Below are positions 34,501 through 42,337 of a stretch of 64,000 nucleotides of DNA, piece by piece. The position numbers were made by a program, and so were the translations under genes. The DNA comes from Micromonospora ureilytica (lineage in GTDB: Bacteria; Actinomycetota; Actinomycetes; Mycobacteriales; Micromonosporaceae): the NCBI RefSeq assembly GCF_015751765.1, contig NZ_JADOTX010000001.1, positions 1,488,001-1,552,000 of the forward strand, given 5' to 3'. The notes below the pieces were generated by a model. It saw only the letters and a list, made by a program, of their open reading frames with translations, was not told where the DNA came from and searched no databases. Numbering within the stretch: position 1 is the stretch's first letter; every line of letters starts with the position of its first letter.

Positions 34501-36971
34501 CGCTGCTGGGCGAGGAAGATCCGGAAGACTGCGGCTTCGAGGGCGGGGGAGCGTTCCAGGTCGGTGACGCCGTACCGGCCGAGCGCCTTGCCGAGCCTGG
34601 TCTGGAAGGCGTCCGGCAGCCCGGCCCGCTCGACGTCGAGGCTCTGCAGGTAGGTGTGGAAGTACTCCCGGGCGCTGTGCACGTGCGCGGCGCCGCCGTC
34701 CTCGCCCGTCGGCCGGTTGCGGCTCAGCTCGGCGAGATCGGCGAACACGTCGATGAGGTCGAGCTCGGCGGCGAGCGGCCGCTGGCCGTCCTCGATGGCC
34801 GCCCGCCGTGCGGTGAGGTAGCCGTCGAGCACCCGGCTGTCGTCGTGCGGGTCGACGTCGAAGCCGAGCAGCAGACCGCGCAGGTCCTCCTGACCGCGCC
34901 TGCTGCGCTCGTACGCCGGGATGTCCGCGGCGGCGGTGGGCAGGTCCAGTTCGACGGTCTCGGCGGTCGGGTCGTCCGCGGTCTCCTCGGCGTCGTCCGC
35001 GAGCGGCTCCAGGCGCAGCAGCGGCGCACCCGCCTCCACCTGGCTACCCACCGAGACGGCGCACTCCTTCAGCCGCGCCTTGAACGGCGCCCGCAGCACC
35101 GTCTCCATCTTCATCGCTTCCAGCACCAGCACCGGCGCGCCCGCCTCGACCTCTGCGCCGACCTCCAGTGGCGTGGCGACGACGAGCGCGGGCATCGGGG
35201 AGCGCAGGACGCCACCCTCGTCCCGGCTGACCCGGTGCGTCACGCCGTCCACCTCGACCAGGTGGGTCGGCCCGTACGTGCCGGTGAGCAGGCGGTAGCG
35301 GATGCCGTTGACGACGATCTGACCGGTGTGCCGGTCGAAGCGGTCGAGTTCGACGTCGGCGGTGCGCACGACGGGGCCGGTCTCGATGCCGACCCGGAAC
35401 CGGTGCGCGCCGACGCGTGCCACCCGTGTGCGGTAACCGACGCCGCGCAGCTTGAGGTCCAACGGTCGGCCGCTGGCGTGCTGCACCTGCGGACGTCCAC
35501 CGGCCGCCGTCGACAGCAGCCGCTGCCGCTCGACGCGCTCCTCCTCCTCGTACGCCTCGATGGCGGCGGCCGCCAGGGCGACCGCGGAGTGGCGGTGCGT
35601 GACGAGCCGGCCCTCGCCGCGGACGCGGTCGATCCAGCCGGTGTCCGCGCTGGCGTCGATCACCTCGGGCTGGTCGAGCAGGTCGAGCACGAAGCTCTTG
35701 TTCGTCGCCCCACCTTCGATGATCACGGTGGTGTTCGCCATCGCCCGACGCAGCTTGCCGAGCGCCTCGTCGCGGTCGCGGCCGTACGCGATGATCTTCG
35801 CGATCATCGAGTCGAAGTCGGCCGGGATGGTGTCGCCCTCGCTGACGCCGGTGTCCACCCGGATGCCGGGGCCGCTGGGCAGGTCCAGCCGGGCGATGCG
35901 GCCGGGCGACGGCGCGAAGTCGCGGTCGGGGTCCTCGGCGTTGAGCCGCGCCTCGATGGCGTGCCCGCGTTCGGCCGGCGGCGCACCTTCGAGGCGCCCG
36001 CCGGAGGCGACGTGCAGCTGGGCCTTGACCAGGTCGAACCCGGTGGTCAGCTCGGTGATCGGGTGCTCGACCTGGAGGCGGGTGTTGACCTCGAGGAACG
36101 CGAACAGCCGGTCGCCCGGGTGGTAGAGGAACTCGACGGTCGCCGCGCCGCGGTAGCCGACCGCGATGGCCAGCCGCTCGGCCGACGTCTTCAGCTCGGC
36201 GGCCTGCGCCGCGTCGAGCACCGGCGACGCCGACTCCTCGATGACCTTCTGGTTGCGTCGCTGCACCGAGCAGTCGCGGACGCCGAGCGCCCACGCGGTG
36301 CCCTGCCCGTCGGCGATCACCTGGACCTCGACGTGCCGGGCCCCGGTGACCAGGCGCTCCAGGAACACGATGCCGCTGCCGAACGCCCGTGCCGCCTCCT
36401 GGCTGGTGCGCTCGTACGCGTCGACCAGCTCGGCTTCGTTCCTGATCACGCGGATGCCGCGCCCGCCGCCGCCCGCTGTCGCCTTCAGCATCAGCGGGTA
36501 GCCGACCTCGGCCGCCGAGGCCCTGGCGGCGTCCAGGGTTTCGACGGCGCCGCGGCTCCACGGCGCGACCGGCACGCCGACCTTCTCGGCGATCAGCTTC
36601 GAGCCGATCTTGTCGCCAAGTTGGCGCATGGCGTCCGGGCTCGGCCCGACGAAGGTGACGCCGATCTTCTCGCACAGCTCCGCGAACGCCGGATCCTCGG
36701 CGACGAAGCCCCAGCCGACCCACGCGGCGTCGGCCCCGGTCTCGGTCAGGGCGCGCTCCAGCACCGCCAGGTTGAGGTACGGGCGGGCGGATGCCGGGCC
36801 GAGATCGTAGGCGATGTCCGCTTCGCGGACGAATGTGGCGTTGCGGTCGACATCGGTGTAGAGAGCCACGGTTTCAAGCTGGATGCCGGTCTCCGCGGCC
36901 AGCTCGCGGACCGCGTGGATGAGCCGCATGGCGGCTTCACCACGGTTGACGATGGCGACACGGTTGAACAC
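31509..36971 (-). CDS. Single-chain multidomain acyl-CoA (acetyl/propionyl-CoA) carboxylase
   Basis: 1820 residues that carry a whole biotin-dependent carboxylase. Biotin carboxylase is at about 1-460 (start VAIVNRGEAAMRLI, ATP-grasp loop KATAGGGGRGIRVI, FLEVNTRLQVEHPITEL); the biotin carrier domain is at about 595-660, with the biotinyl Lys in EAMKMET near 620; a central domain covers about 690-1200; and a carboxyltransferase domain covers about 1270-1800 (NLSGFDGSPESMRKLQLEYG, SRYHGGAFVVFSKALNPNM, SFASVLGGAPAAAVVF). The layout resembles the eukaryotic ACC chain rather than the split AccA/AccD subunits usual in actinobacteria. It would make malonyl- or methylmalonyl-CoA; substrate is not readable. 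Confidence 0.9.
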   Translation of the reverse strand: MFNRVAIVNRGEAAMRLIHAVRELAAETGIQLETVALYTDVDRNATFVREADIAYDLGPASARPYLNLAVLERALTETGADAAWVGWGFVAEDPAFAELCEKIGVTFVGPSPDAMRQLGDKIGSKLIAEKVGVPVAPWSRGAVETLDAARASAAEVGYPLMLKATAGGGGRGIRVIRNEAELVDAYERTSQEAARAFGSGIVFLERLVTGARHVEVQVIADGQGTAWALGVRDCSVQRRNQKVIEESASPVLDAAQAAELKTSAERLAIAVGYRGAATVEFLYHPGDRLFAFLEVNTRLQVEHPITELTTGFDLVKAQLHVASGGRLEGAPPAERGHAIEARLNAEDPDRDFAPSPGRIARLDLPSGPGIRVDTGVSEGDTIPADFDSMIAKIIAYGRDRDEALGKLRRAMANTTVIIEGGATNKSFVLDLLDQPEVIDASADTGWIDRVRGEGRLVTHRHSAVALAAAAIEAYEEEERVERQRLLSTAAGGRPQVQHASGRPLDLKLRGVGYRTRVARVGAHRFRVGIETGPVVRTADVELDRFDRHTGQIVVNGIRYRLLTGTYGPTHLVEVDGVTHRVSRDEGGVLRSPMPALVVATPLEVGAEVEAGAPVLVLEAMKMETVLRAPFKARLKECAVSVGSQVEAGAPLLRLEPLADDAEETADDPTAETVELDLPTAAADIPAYERSRRGQEDLRGLLLGFDVDPHDDSRVLDGYLTARRAAIEDGQRPLAAELDLIDVFADLAELSRNRPTGEDGGAAHVHSAREYFHTYLQSLDVERAGLPDAFQTRLGKALGRYGVTDLERSPALEAAVFRIFLAQQRATADAQVIATLLRAWLQETPPDETLREPAGLALERLIAATQVRFPVVADLARGVVFAWFAQPLLRRNRARVYAEVRGHLRHLDAHPDAADRAERIAEMVRSTEPLVRLLGQRLVRDHLDNAVMLEVLTRRYYGNRALTSVRTRQVADCTFVVAERADSSVVSAAVSFDALGSALRGLAELATGEDSVDADIYLGWENQPEDFDAMADALAEVIAAHPLPSQVRRVTTTVAGRGGSVMHHHFTFRPSGAQLTEDRLIRGLHPYIAQRMQLERLHKFDLTRLPSSDEEVYLFQCVARENRADERLVAFAQVRDLTELREQDGRLVALPTAEDAIATCLDSIRRAQSRRPSKTRFNTNRIVVYVWPPSELTREEMEMIAGRVRPTTAGAGLEEILFIARQRDRRTGELTKIAVRISFDAAGGAELAVGEPPVEPIEPLDEYRLKVLRASSRNTVYPYELTGRLGDFVEHDLDDAHVLVPVDRPKGRNSAAIVAGVVTTPTERYPQGVTRVVLLGDPTKSLGALSEPECRRVIAALDLAERMQVPLEWWALSAGARISMTSGTENMDWVAAALKRIVEFTQAGGEINIVVAGINVGAQPYWNAEATMLMHTKGILVMTPDSAMVLTGKQSLDFSGGVSAEDNFGIGGYDRVMGPNGQAQYWAPNLTAARDVVMAHYDHTYVAPGEDAPRRAVTTDPADRDISTFPHDVADSAFTTVGEIFSVETNPDRKKPFDIRTVMRALSDQDHQVLERWAGMADADTAVVQDVHLGGIPVCLLGIESRSVPRHGFPPTDGPDTYTAGTLFPRSSKKAARAINAASGNRPLVVLANLSGFDGSPESMRKLQLEYGAEIGRAIVNFRGPIVFCVISRYHGGAFVVFSKALNPNMTVLALEGSFASVLGGAPAAAVVFSADVNARTAADPRVRDLEARTAASAGTERAALTAELDELRSSVRAEKLSEVAAEFDRVHNIHRAVEVGSVDAVIRAAELRPRIIEAIETRLG

Positions 36972-37306
36972 CCGAAAAACCCCTTAGCTAGACCTCGACC
37001 TGCGTGCCGCGAGACGACGGCTCCCAGCAGTGATCACCTTTCCGCGTGGCGGCGGCCAGCGCTATGGCGCAACCACCGAACCCACCGTCCCTCAGTTGTA
37101 GGAAGTGCACAAAACTTTTTGGCGCCCCCGGGGGCGGCGCCGCTCCGGCAGTTGATCAAGACGGTGCGGGCGGTTCACGTCCGCAGCCTTCCGCGTTCAC
37201 CCCCGGGTGATCGGCTGGCCAGGTAGATCATCGCTGGTCCGGTCAAGCGCCGGCCCGGCTCGACCATCCCGGCCCAGGCCAGGAACGCATCAGGAAGGGA
37301 GCGGCA
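36972..37306. promoter_or_regulatory. Divergent promoter region (carboxylase / NAGPA protein)
   Basis: 335 nt with no gene. It holds an AT-rich patch (about 37098-37122, with AAAACTTTTT) suited to the carboxylase promoter, and a TTGATCAAGACGGTGCGG block (37152-37169) that resembles TTGATCAACACGGTCGC at 6371-6387. AAGGGAG just before 37307 is the Shine-Dalgarno of the right-hand gene. No known operator recognised. Confidence 0.4.
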
Positions 37307-38563
37307 ATGAGGTCACCGCACCTCGTACGCCCACGTCTGGCGCTGCTGCTCGCGGCGGGGCTGACCACGCTCGTGGCACCGGCCGGCGTCGCCCACGCCG
37401 CGACCGTCACGGTACCCGCGACCGACAGCCCGATCACCATCACCTCGACCGAGCAACTCGCCCCGGGCGTCACCTACGGCTCGTTCGAGGTGACCACGCC
37501 CCGGGGCGTCACCGTCGGTTACCTGCTCACGGCCGACCTCAAGAAGAACAAGGTCTCCCTGGACCTGCTGCACCCCGACGCGGTGGCGCAGCGCACTGTC
37601 GTCTCGGCGATGACGAACGAGCAGGGTGCCGTCGCCGGCGTCAACGGCGACTTCTTCAACAACAGTGAGACGCACGTCGGCGTCACCCCGACCTACTCGT
37701 CGTCCGGTCCCGAGATCGCCGACGGCGAGGAGCTGAAGTTCGCGGTACCGACCGCTCAGCGTTTCGGCCCCGGCCTCGCCCCCGGCACCTCGACCCAGGA
37801 CGTGTTCGGCGTCGGCGTGAACGGCAAGGCGCGCGTCGACACCCTGAGCCTCGACGGCGAGGTGCGCAGCAGGAAGGGCACGATCGCGCTGGGCGGCCTC
37901 AACCAGTACGCGCTGCCGGTGGACGGCGTCGGCCTGTTCACCGCCGACTGGGGGACCGCCTCCCGGGTCCGGTCCACCTGCGGCACCGACACGAACCGCA
38001 GCGACCCGTGCAGCACCCACACCTACGAGGTGACCGTCCGTGACGGCGTGGTGACCACCGTGGGCCAGACGCCCGGTGCGGGAGCGATCCCGGCCGACAC
38101 CCAGGTGCTGGTCGGCCGGGAAAGCGGCGCGGACGCGCTCGACGACCTCGCCGTCGGCGACCGGGTGCAGGTGCGCGAGAAGCTCGTCTCCGCCGGCAAG
38201 CCGAAGCTGACCTTCGCGGTCGGTGGCGCGCCGATCCTGCGCGACGGTGCGCCGCTGGCCGGCCTGGACGCCAAGACCGCCGCGGTACGCAGCGCGGCCG
38301 GTGTCAGCCCCGACGGGCGGACCGTGTACCTGGTCGCCCTGGCCGGCCGCGCCCCGGCCAGCGCCGGGTTCACGATCGCCGAACTGGCCGACCTGATGCG
38401 CTCGCTCGGCGCGGACGCCGCCGTGAACCTCGACGGCGGCGGCTCGAGCACTGTCGCCGTCCGCGAGCCGGGCCAGGCCGCAGCCACCGCCCGCAACAGC
38501 CCATCCGACGGTACGGAGCGAATGGTCGCCAACGGCATCGGGATCTTCCTGGGCAGACACTGA
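37307..38563 (+). CDS. Secreted phosphodiester glycosidase family (NAGPA-domain) protein
   Basis: 418 residues: signal peptide (LALLLAAGLTTLVAPAGVAHA), then a NAGPA-type domain with GYLLTADLKKNKVSLDLL, VAGVNGDFFN near residue 105, and the hallmark AAVNLDGGGSSTVAV near residue 375. The family is named after the enzyme that uncovers mannose-6-phosphate by removing GlcNAc; bacterial members are thought to cut sugar phosphodiesters in the envelope. Substrate here is unknown. Shine-Dalgarno AAGGGAG upstream of the ATG. A terminator hairpin follows at 38582-38616. Confidence 0.85.
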   Translation: MRSPHLVRPRLALLLAAGLTTLVAPAGVAHAATVTVPATDSPITITSTEQLAPGVTYGSFEVTTPRGVTVGYLLTADLKKNKVSLDLLHPDAVAQRTVVSAMTNEQGAVAGVNGDFFNNSETHVGVTPTYSSSGPEIADGEELKFAVPTAQRFGPGLAPGTSTQDVFGVGVNGKARVDTLSLDGEVRSRKGTIALGGLNQYALPVDGVGLFTADWGTASRVRSTCGTDTNRSDPCSTHTYEVTVRDGVVTTVGQTPGAGAIPADTQVLVGRESGADALDDLAVGDRVQVREKLVSAGKPKLTFAVGGAPILRDGAPLAGLDAKTAAVRSAAGVSPDGRTVYLVALAGRAPASAGFTIAELADLMRSLGADAAVNLDGGGSSTVAVREPGQAAATARNSPSDGTERMVANGIGIFLGRH

Positions 38564-38581
38564 TCGGTGCACGCCGCTCCA

Positions 38582-38616
38582 CTTCGCCCCGCCCGGCACT
38601 GCCGGACGGGGCGAAG
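38582..38616 (+). terminator. Hairpin terminator after NAGPA protein gene
   Basis: 16-bp stem with a single mismatch (38582-38597 with 38601-38616) and a 3-nt loop, 19 nt after the stop codon. Confidence 0.8.
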
Positions 38617-38662
38617 CCGCGTACCGCGCGCAGGGGCGATCCGCTCGCGCCCGAGACTGTCA

Positions 38663-38693
38663 CTCTCGGTCGGACAATGAGGTCGACCGAGAG
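38663..38693 (+). promoter_or_regulatory. Inverted repeat that covers the Shine-Dalgarno of the HTH_42 gene
   Basis: Perfect 10-bp inverted repeat CTCTCGGTCG (38663-38672) and CGACCGAGAG (38684-38693) with an 11-nt spacer. The right arm contains the start of the Shine-Dalgarno GAGAGGA (38689-38695), 4-5 nt before the ATG. As RNA it would hide the ribosome site; as DNA it could be an operator for the winged-helix product itself. Confidence 0.6.
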
Positions 38694-38699
38694 GATCCG

Positions 38700-39797
38700 A
38701 TGACAGTTCTCGACAGCCGGGCGCTCAACCGCGCGACGCTCGCACGGCAGTTGCTGCTCGACCGCGCCGACCTGCCGGCGCTCGATGCCGTCGCCCACCT
38801 GGGTGGCCTACAGGCCCAGGAGCCGCAGGAGCCGTTCGTCGGGCTGTGGTCGCGGCTGCGCGCGTTCGACTCGGCGGTGCTCTCGACCCTGCTGACCCAG
38901 CGACACGTGGTGCGTACCCACCTCATGCGCCGCACCGTCCACCTGCTCGTCGCCGCCGACGTCGTGGCCTGGCGCGCCCGGCACGACGCCATGCTGCGCC
39001 AACGCGTGCTCGGGGTCTACCGCAGCGAGCTCGACGGGGTGGACCTCGACGATCTCGCCGTTGCCGCGCGGGCGGTGGTGGCCGACGGTGAGCCCCGCTC
39101 GATGCCCGAGATCGGGCGGGCGCTCGGCGAGCGCTGGCCGACGCCGGGGCCGCGGGTGCTGGGCGAGATCGCTGTCGCGCTGCTCCCGATGACACAGGTG
39201 CCGCCGCGCGGGGTGTGGCGGGCGAAGGCGGGCGCACGCTACGTCCTGCTCTCCGCGTGGCTCGACCGGGAGATCGCCCCGCCGGCCGCGGAGGGCGCCG
39301 ATCCGGTCGGCCAGTTGCTCGTACGCCGCTATCTCGCCGCGTTCGGCCCGGCGACCACGGCCGACCTGCGGGCCTGGTGCGGCCTCGCCGGGCTGCCGGC
39401 CGCGGTGGCCGCTCTGCGCGATGAGCTGGTGACCCTCCGCGACGAGCGTGGCCGGAAGCTGATCGACCTCCCCGACGCGCCGCGCCCCGACCCGGAGACA
39501 CCCGCCCCGGTGCGGTTCCTGCCGGCTTTCGACAACGCGATCCTCGGCTACGACGACCGTAGCCGGATCATCGACGACGCCCACCGTGGCCTCTCGGTGG
39601 CCGGCGAGCGCGTGGTGCTCGTCGACGGCCGGGTCGCGGCGACCTGGACCGTCGAGTCGGGCACGGTGACCGTCAGCCCACTGCGTGGATTCTCCGCAGC
39701 GGACCGGGCCGCCGTGACCGAGCAGGGGCAGGCGCTGGCGTCCTTCCTCTCCGACAACGAGAGCGACCGGGTGCGGGTGGAGTCGTCTCCCCGGTGA
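38700..39797 (+). CDS. Winged-helix DNA-binding protein (HTH_42; YcaQ/AlkX-like)
   Basis: 365 residues of the HTH_42 family: RATLARQLLLDR and AVAHLGGLQAQEPQEPFVGLWSRL at the start, HVVRTHLMRRTVHLLVAADV, then a second half ending in FDNAILGYDDRSRIIDDAHRG and VLVDGRVAATWTVESGTVTVSP. Some members are DNA glycosylases that repair alkylated or cross-linked DNA; most are untested. Single-gene unit after a terminator, with an inverted repeat over its ribosome site that suggests feedback control. The DNA-repair role is family inference. Confidence 0.85.
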   Translation: MTVLDSRALNRATLARQLLLDRADLPALDAVAHLGGLQAQEPQEPFVGLWSRLRAFDSAVLSTLLTQRHVVRTHLMRRTVHLLVAADVVAWRARHDAMLRQRVLGVYRSELDGVDLDDLAVAARAVVADGEPRSMPEIGRALGERWPTPGPRVLGEIAVALLPMTQVPPRGVWRAKAGARYVLLSAWLDREIAPPAAEGADPVGQLLVRRYLAAFGPATTADLRAWCGLAGLPAAVAALRDELVTLRDERGRKLIDLPDAPRPDPETPAPVRFLPAFDNAILGYDDRSRIIDDAHRGLSVAGERVVLVDGRVAATWTVESGTVTVSPLRGFSAADRAAVTEQGQALASFLSDNESDRVRVESSPR

Positions 39798-40019
39798 CGG
39801 ACCGGCGGGATCGGGATCGGGTTGTATCGATGTTCATCGACTGCCATGCTGTGGTTCGGTCGTGCTCGGGGAGCCAGCGCGCACCAGATCTCCTCCGGCC
39901 CACGGGGCGCGCGAGGTGACCATGTCACCCGTGCCGGGCAGCCTCGTCGGCGACCGGAACCCGAGCGCGGCACCGGCCACCACCTCGGTCATCGGTGCCC
40001 GGTAATCACGGAGGCACCA

Positions 40020-40754
40020 ATGCTTCGCATGCTCCTCGCTGTCACGACCATGGCGGTGGCCGCCTGGGCCGGGACGGCCACCGCCACCGAGGCGACGCCC
40101 ACCCCCACGCTGTCGGCCACGCCGTCGCCGTCGCCGACCCTCACCTGCCCGCCGGCTCTGCCGATCACCGGAAGCGTCGCAGGGGTCACCACTACGAGCG
40201 TGACCATCTCGTACTCGATCTTCTTTCGGCCGCCCTGCGGTTACGACCCGCCGATGACCATCAGCCTCTTTGCCAGCCGCGAGGACGCCCAACAGTGGCG
40301 GACGCCGGTGGCCGAGGCCGTCTCGGGGCCGGAGCGCACCGGCACGGTGACCATCGGGGGTCTGACACCCGACACGGAGTACTGGTACCGGTTCAGCGAC
40401 CCTGACGGTAAGCGCGACCCATACATGATCTGGTCGGCGCGGACCGCCTCGCTGACCTCGTGCCGCGCGACGGCCACGATCGACGCCCGCTGGGGCGGCG
40501 GCTTCGTCGCGACGGTCACGGTCCGCAACACCGGAACGCTGCCGCTGGACCAGTGGCGCGTCTCCTGGCGGTGGTCCGGTGACGAGCGGGTCCAGACGGC
40601 CTGGGGTGGGGTGGCCGAGACGGCCGGCGCCGACGTCACCGTCCGCAACGCCTCCTACAACGGGACGCTGGCGCTGGACGGGGCGACAACGTTCGGTCTG
40701 CTCGTGGCGAGCAGCGCGGTGCCCGACGGCCTGACCCTGGCGTGCGCGCGGTGA
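40020..40754 (+). CDS. Secreted FN3/CBM2 carbohydrate-binding protein
   Basis: 244 residues: signal peptide (MLLAVTTMAVAAWAGTATA), a Thr/Pro/Ser linker, an FN3-like domain (about 45-140; TTTSVTISYSIFF, TVTIGGLTPDTEYWYRFSD), and a C-terminal CBM2-type cellulose/chitin-binding module (CRATATIDARWGGGFVATVTV, LPLDQWRVSWRWSGDERV, NASYNGTLALDGATTFGLL, final CAR), with the two Cys at the ends that normally form a disulfide. No catalytic domain. GGAGG at 40010-40014 supports the ATG at 40020 rather than the upstream open frame to 39822. Confidence 0.82.
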   Translation: MLRMLLAVTTMAVAAWAGTATATEATPTPTLSATPSPSPTLTCPPALPITGSVAGVTTTSVTISYSIFFRPPCGYDPPMTISLFASREDAQQWRTPVAEAVSGPERTGTVTIGGLTPDTEYWYRFSDPDGKRDPYMIWSARTASLTSCRATATIDARWGGGFVATVTVRNTGTLPLDQWRVSWRWSGDERVQTAWGGVAETAGADVTVRNASYNGTLALDGATTFGLLVASSAVPDGLTLACAR

Positions 40755-40804
40755 ACGACGTCCGCCCCGCTCCGGCGCGATAACGGGAGCGGGGCGGACG
40801 TCGT
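40755..40804. terminator. Bidirectional hairpin terminator
   Basis: Perfect 19-bp stem (40755-40773 with 40786-40804) and a 12-nt loop, located between the convergent CBM2 gene and the methyltransferase gene. Confidence 0.9.
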
Positions 40805-40809
40805 GTCGG

Positions 40810-41607
40810 TCAGGGCTTGCGGGCCACCGCTCCGTAGGCGTCGATCCCGACGGCGTCGGGATTCTCCGGTCGCCACAGGGGGATGGGCACCAGGCCCGGC
40901 TCCACCATCGTCAGCCCGTCGAAGCAACTCTCGAGCTCTTCCGGGCTGCGCAGGATGTACGGGACGCCGCCGCTCTGCGCCAGCCGGTCGGCACCGGAGA
41001 CCACCGCCGGGCTGGTGTCGGTGCCGTCCCAGAGCACCAGGTGGGAGCCGGACGGCACCGCGTCCATCGTGCGTCCGACGATCGAGCGGACCACGTCCAG
41101 GTCGGGCTCGTAGCCCATCACGCCCATGTACATGACGGCGATGGGCTGGTCGAAGTCGAGCGTCTGCGCCGCCTCGGCGAGGATCTTCTCCGGGTCGTGG
41201 TAGTCGGCCGGGACGTAGGTGGTGACACCCTCCGACGTCGTGCTGGCCAGCAGTGCCCGCGCGTGCACCAGCACCATCGGGTCGTTGTCCACGTAGACGA
41301 TCCGCGAGTCGGGCGCGATGCCCTGGGCGACCGCATGCGTGTTCTGCATGGTGGGCAGGCCGGTGCCGATGTCCAGGAACTGCCGGATGCCCGCCTCGGC
41401 CGCGAGGTAACGCACGGCCCGCACCAGGAACACGCGTGACTGCTGTGCCATGAGGACGATCTCCGGGTAGACCTCGGCGACAGCGTCGCCGGCCGCCCGG
41501 TCGGACTGGAAGTTGTCCTTGCCGCCCATCCAGTAGTTCCAGATCCGTGCCGCGTGCGGCACGTCGGGCTGAAGCTTCGCGGCGAGTTCGGCGTCCGGGC
41601 CGGCCAT
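40810..41607 (-). CDS. SAM-dependent methyltransferase (S-adenosyl methyltransferase family, PF04672 type)
   Basis: 265 residues of the actinobacterial family that often occurs in many copies per genome: PHAARIWNYWMGGKDNFQSDR at the start, FLDIGTGLPTMQNTHAVAQ (SAM-binding glycine motif), RIVYVDNDPMVLVHARALL, and SHLVLWDGTDTSP. Substrate unknown. AGGAG precedes the ATG at 41607. Monocistronic by position. Confidence 0.87.
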   Translation of the reverse strand: MAGPDAELAAKLQPDVPHAARIWNYWMGGKDNFQSDRAAGDAVAEVYPEIVLMAQQSRVFLVRAVRYLAAEAGIRQFLDIGTGLPTMQNTHAVAQGIAPDSRIVYVDNDPMVLVHARALLASTTSEGVTTYVPADYHDPEKILAEAAQTLDFDQPIAVMYMGVMGYEPDLDVVRSIVGRTMDAVPSGSHLVLWDGTDTSPAVVSGADRLAQSGGVPYILRSPEELESCFDGLTMVEPGLVPIPLWRPENPDAVGIDAYGAVARKP

Positions 41608-41910
41608 GCCAGGCTCCTATCGAGGGGTCGTCAGCAGGAGGTCACCACAGCGGTACGCCCGGGATCGTACTCCCGAGTTGTCCACTCTCGACGCTGGGTG
41701 GGTGGCTGACGGGGCTTCACCCCACCCGAGGGCTTGAAATCCCTACCCAGTCGCGCTGAGCAGGTTCATCAGTTGCTCTGGTAGACCCGCACCGGAGGTC
41801 TGTTCGGGGTTGTGCGGGCCTGTTCGAGGTGGTTCCCACAGGCAGCGCGCTCGTCCAGGCTGAGGCCGGAGCCGGGTGCTCCACCGGACAGTCGACGGCA
41901 GGAGAGATCG
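41608..41910. other. Intergenic region
   Basis: 303 nt between divergent genes. I see the ribosome site of each gene (AGGAG for the methyltransferase, GCAGGAGAG for the small secreted protein) and a GC-rich patch (about 41708-41752) with short inverted repeats that does not fold as a tRNA. No clear promoter motif. Confidence 0.4.
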
Positions 41911-42276
41911 ATGAAGTTGCTCAGAACGTTGGCCATCTCGGGCGCGATGGTCGCGGCGCTCGTGACGGGAACGGCGGCCCCGGCGAGCGCCGACGCCTAC
42001 TCGTACAACGGTTACGGGTCGGTCAGTTTCGAGAGCGCGGGGGACTACATCGTCCTCACTCACTACACCTACGACCCCTATCCGGGCCACTACGCCTCCT
42101 ACGGCGAGTGGTACACCGACTACGGCCGGACGGGCATCTGCGGCGACAACCAAGGTGGCCGGGTCGCGTGCAACGAGGACGTGGCGGAGAAGCGGTGGAT
42201 CACGATTCGGGTGTGTACCCGCTACGGCGTGTTCAACAACGTCACGTGCGGCGCCTGGGCGACCTCCCGCACCTGA
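41911..42276 (+). CDS. Small secreted protein of unknown function
   Basis: 121 residues: signal peptide (LAISGAMVAALVTGTAAPASA) followed by about 95 mature residues rich in Tyr and Gly (DAYSYNGYGSVSFES, YTYDPYPGHYASYGEWYTDYG). Four Cys in GICG, VACNE, RVCTR and VTCGAW probably form two disulfides. No known domain recognised; size and composition fit a small extracellular structural or antimicrobial-inhibitor-like protein, but no function can be assigned. GCAGGAGAG lies upstream of the ATG at 41911. A terminator follows. Confidence 0.75.
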   Translation: MKLLRTLAISGAMVAALVTGTAAPASADAYSYNGYGSVSFESAGDYIVLTHYTYDPYPGHYASYGEWYTDYGRTGICGDNQGGRVACNEDVAEKRWITIRVCTRYGVFNNVTCGAWATSRT

Positions 42277-42294
42277 CCGAAACCGAGATCCGGA

Positions 42295-42337
42295 CGGTGA
42301 CAGCCGCGCCTGCCGCACCGGGGCGCGGCTGTCACCG
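42295..42337. terminator. Bidirectional hairpin terminator
   Basis: Perfect 16-bp stem (42295-42310 with 42322-42337) and an 11-nt loop between convergent genes; the right arm overlaps the stop codon of the response regulator (42332-42334). Confidence 0.85.

Noticed and set aside
32154..37226. A 1690-codon open frame on the plus strand opposite the carboxylase
   Set aside because: It is the antisense shadow of a GC-rich gene: composition is dominated by Arg, Gly, Asp and His with no domain, while the minus-strand frame encodes a complete carboxylase.
41725..41760. tRNA-Ser(UGA)-like anticodon arm (GGGCTTGAAATCCC)
   Set aside because: No acceptor stem, D arm or T arm with a GTTC-type loop at the right spacing; the resemblance is limited to one short hairpin.
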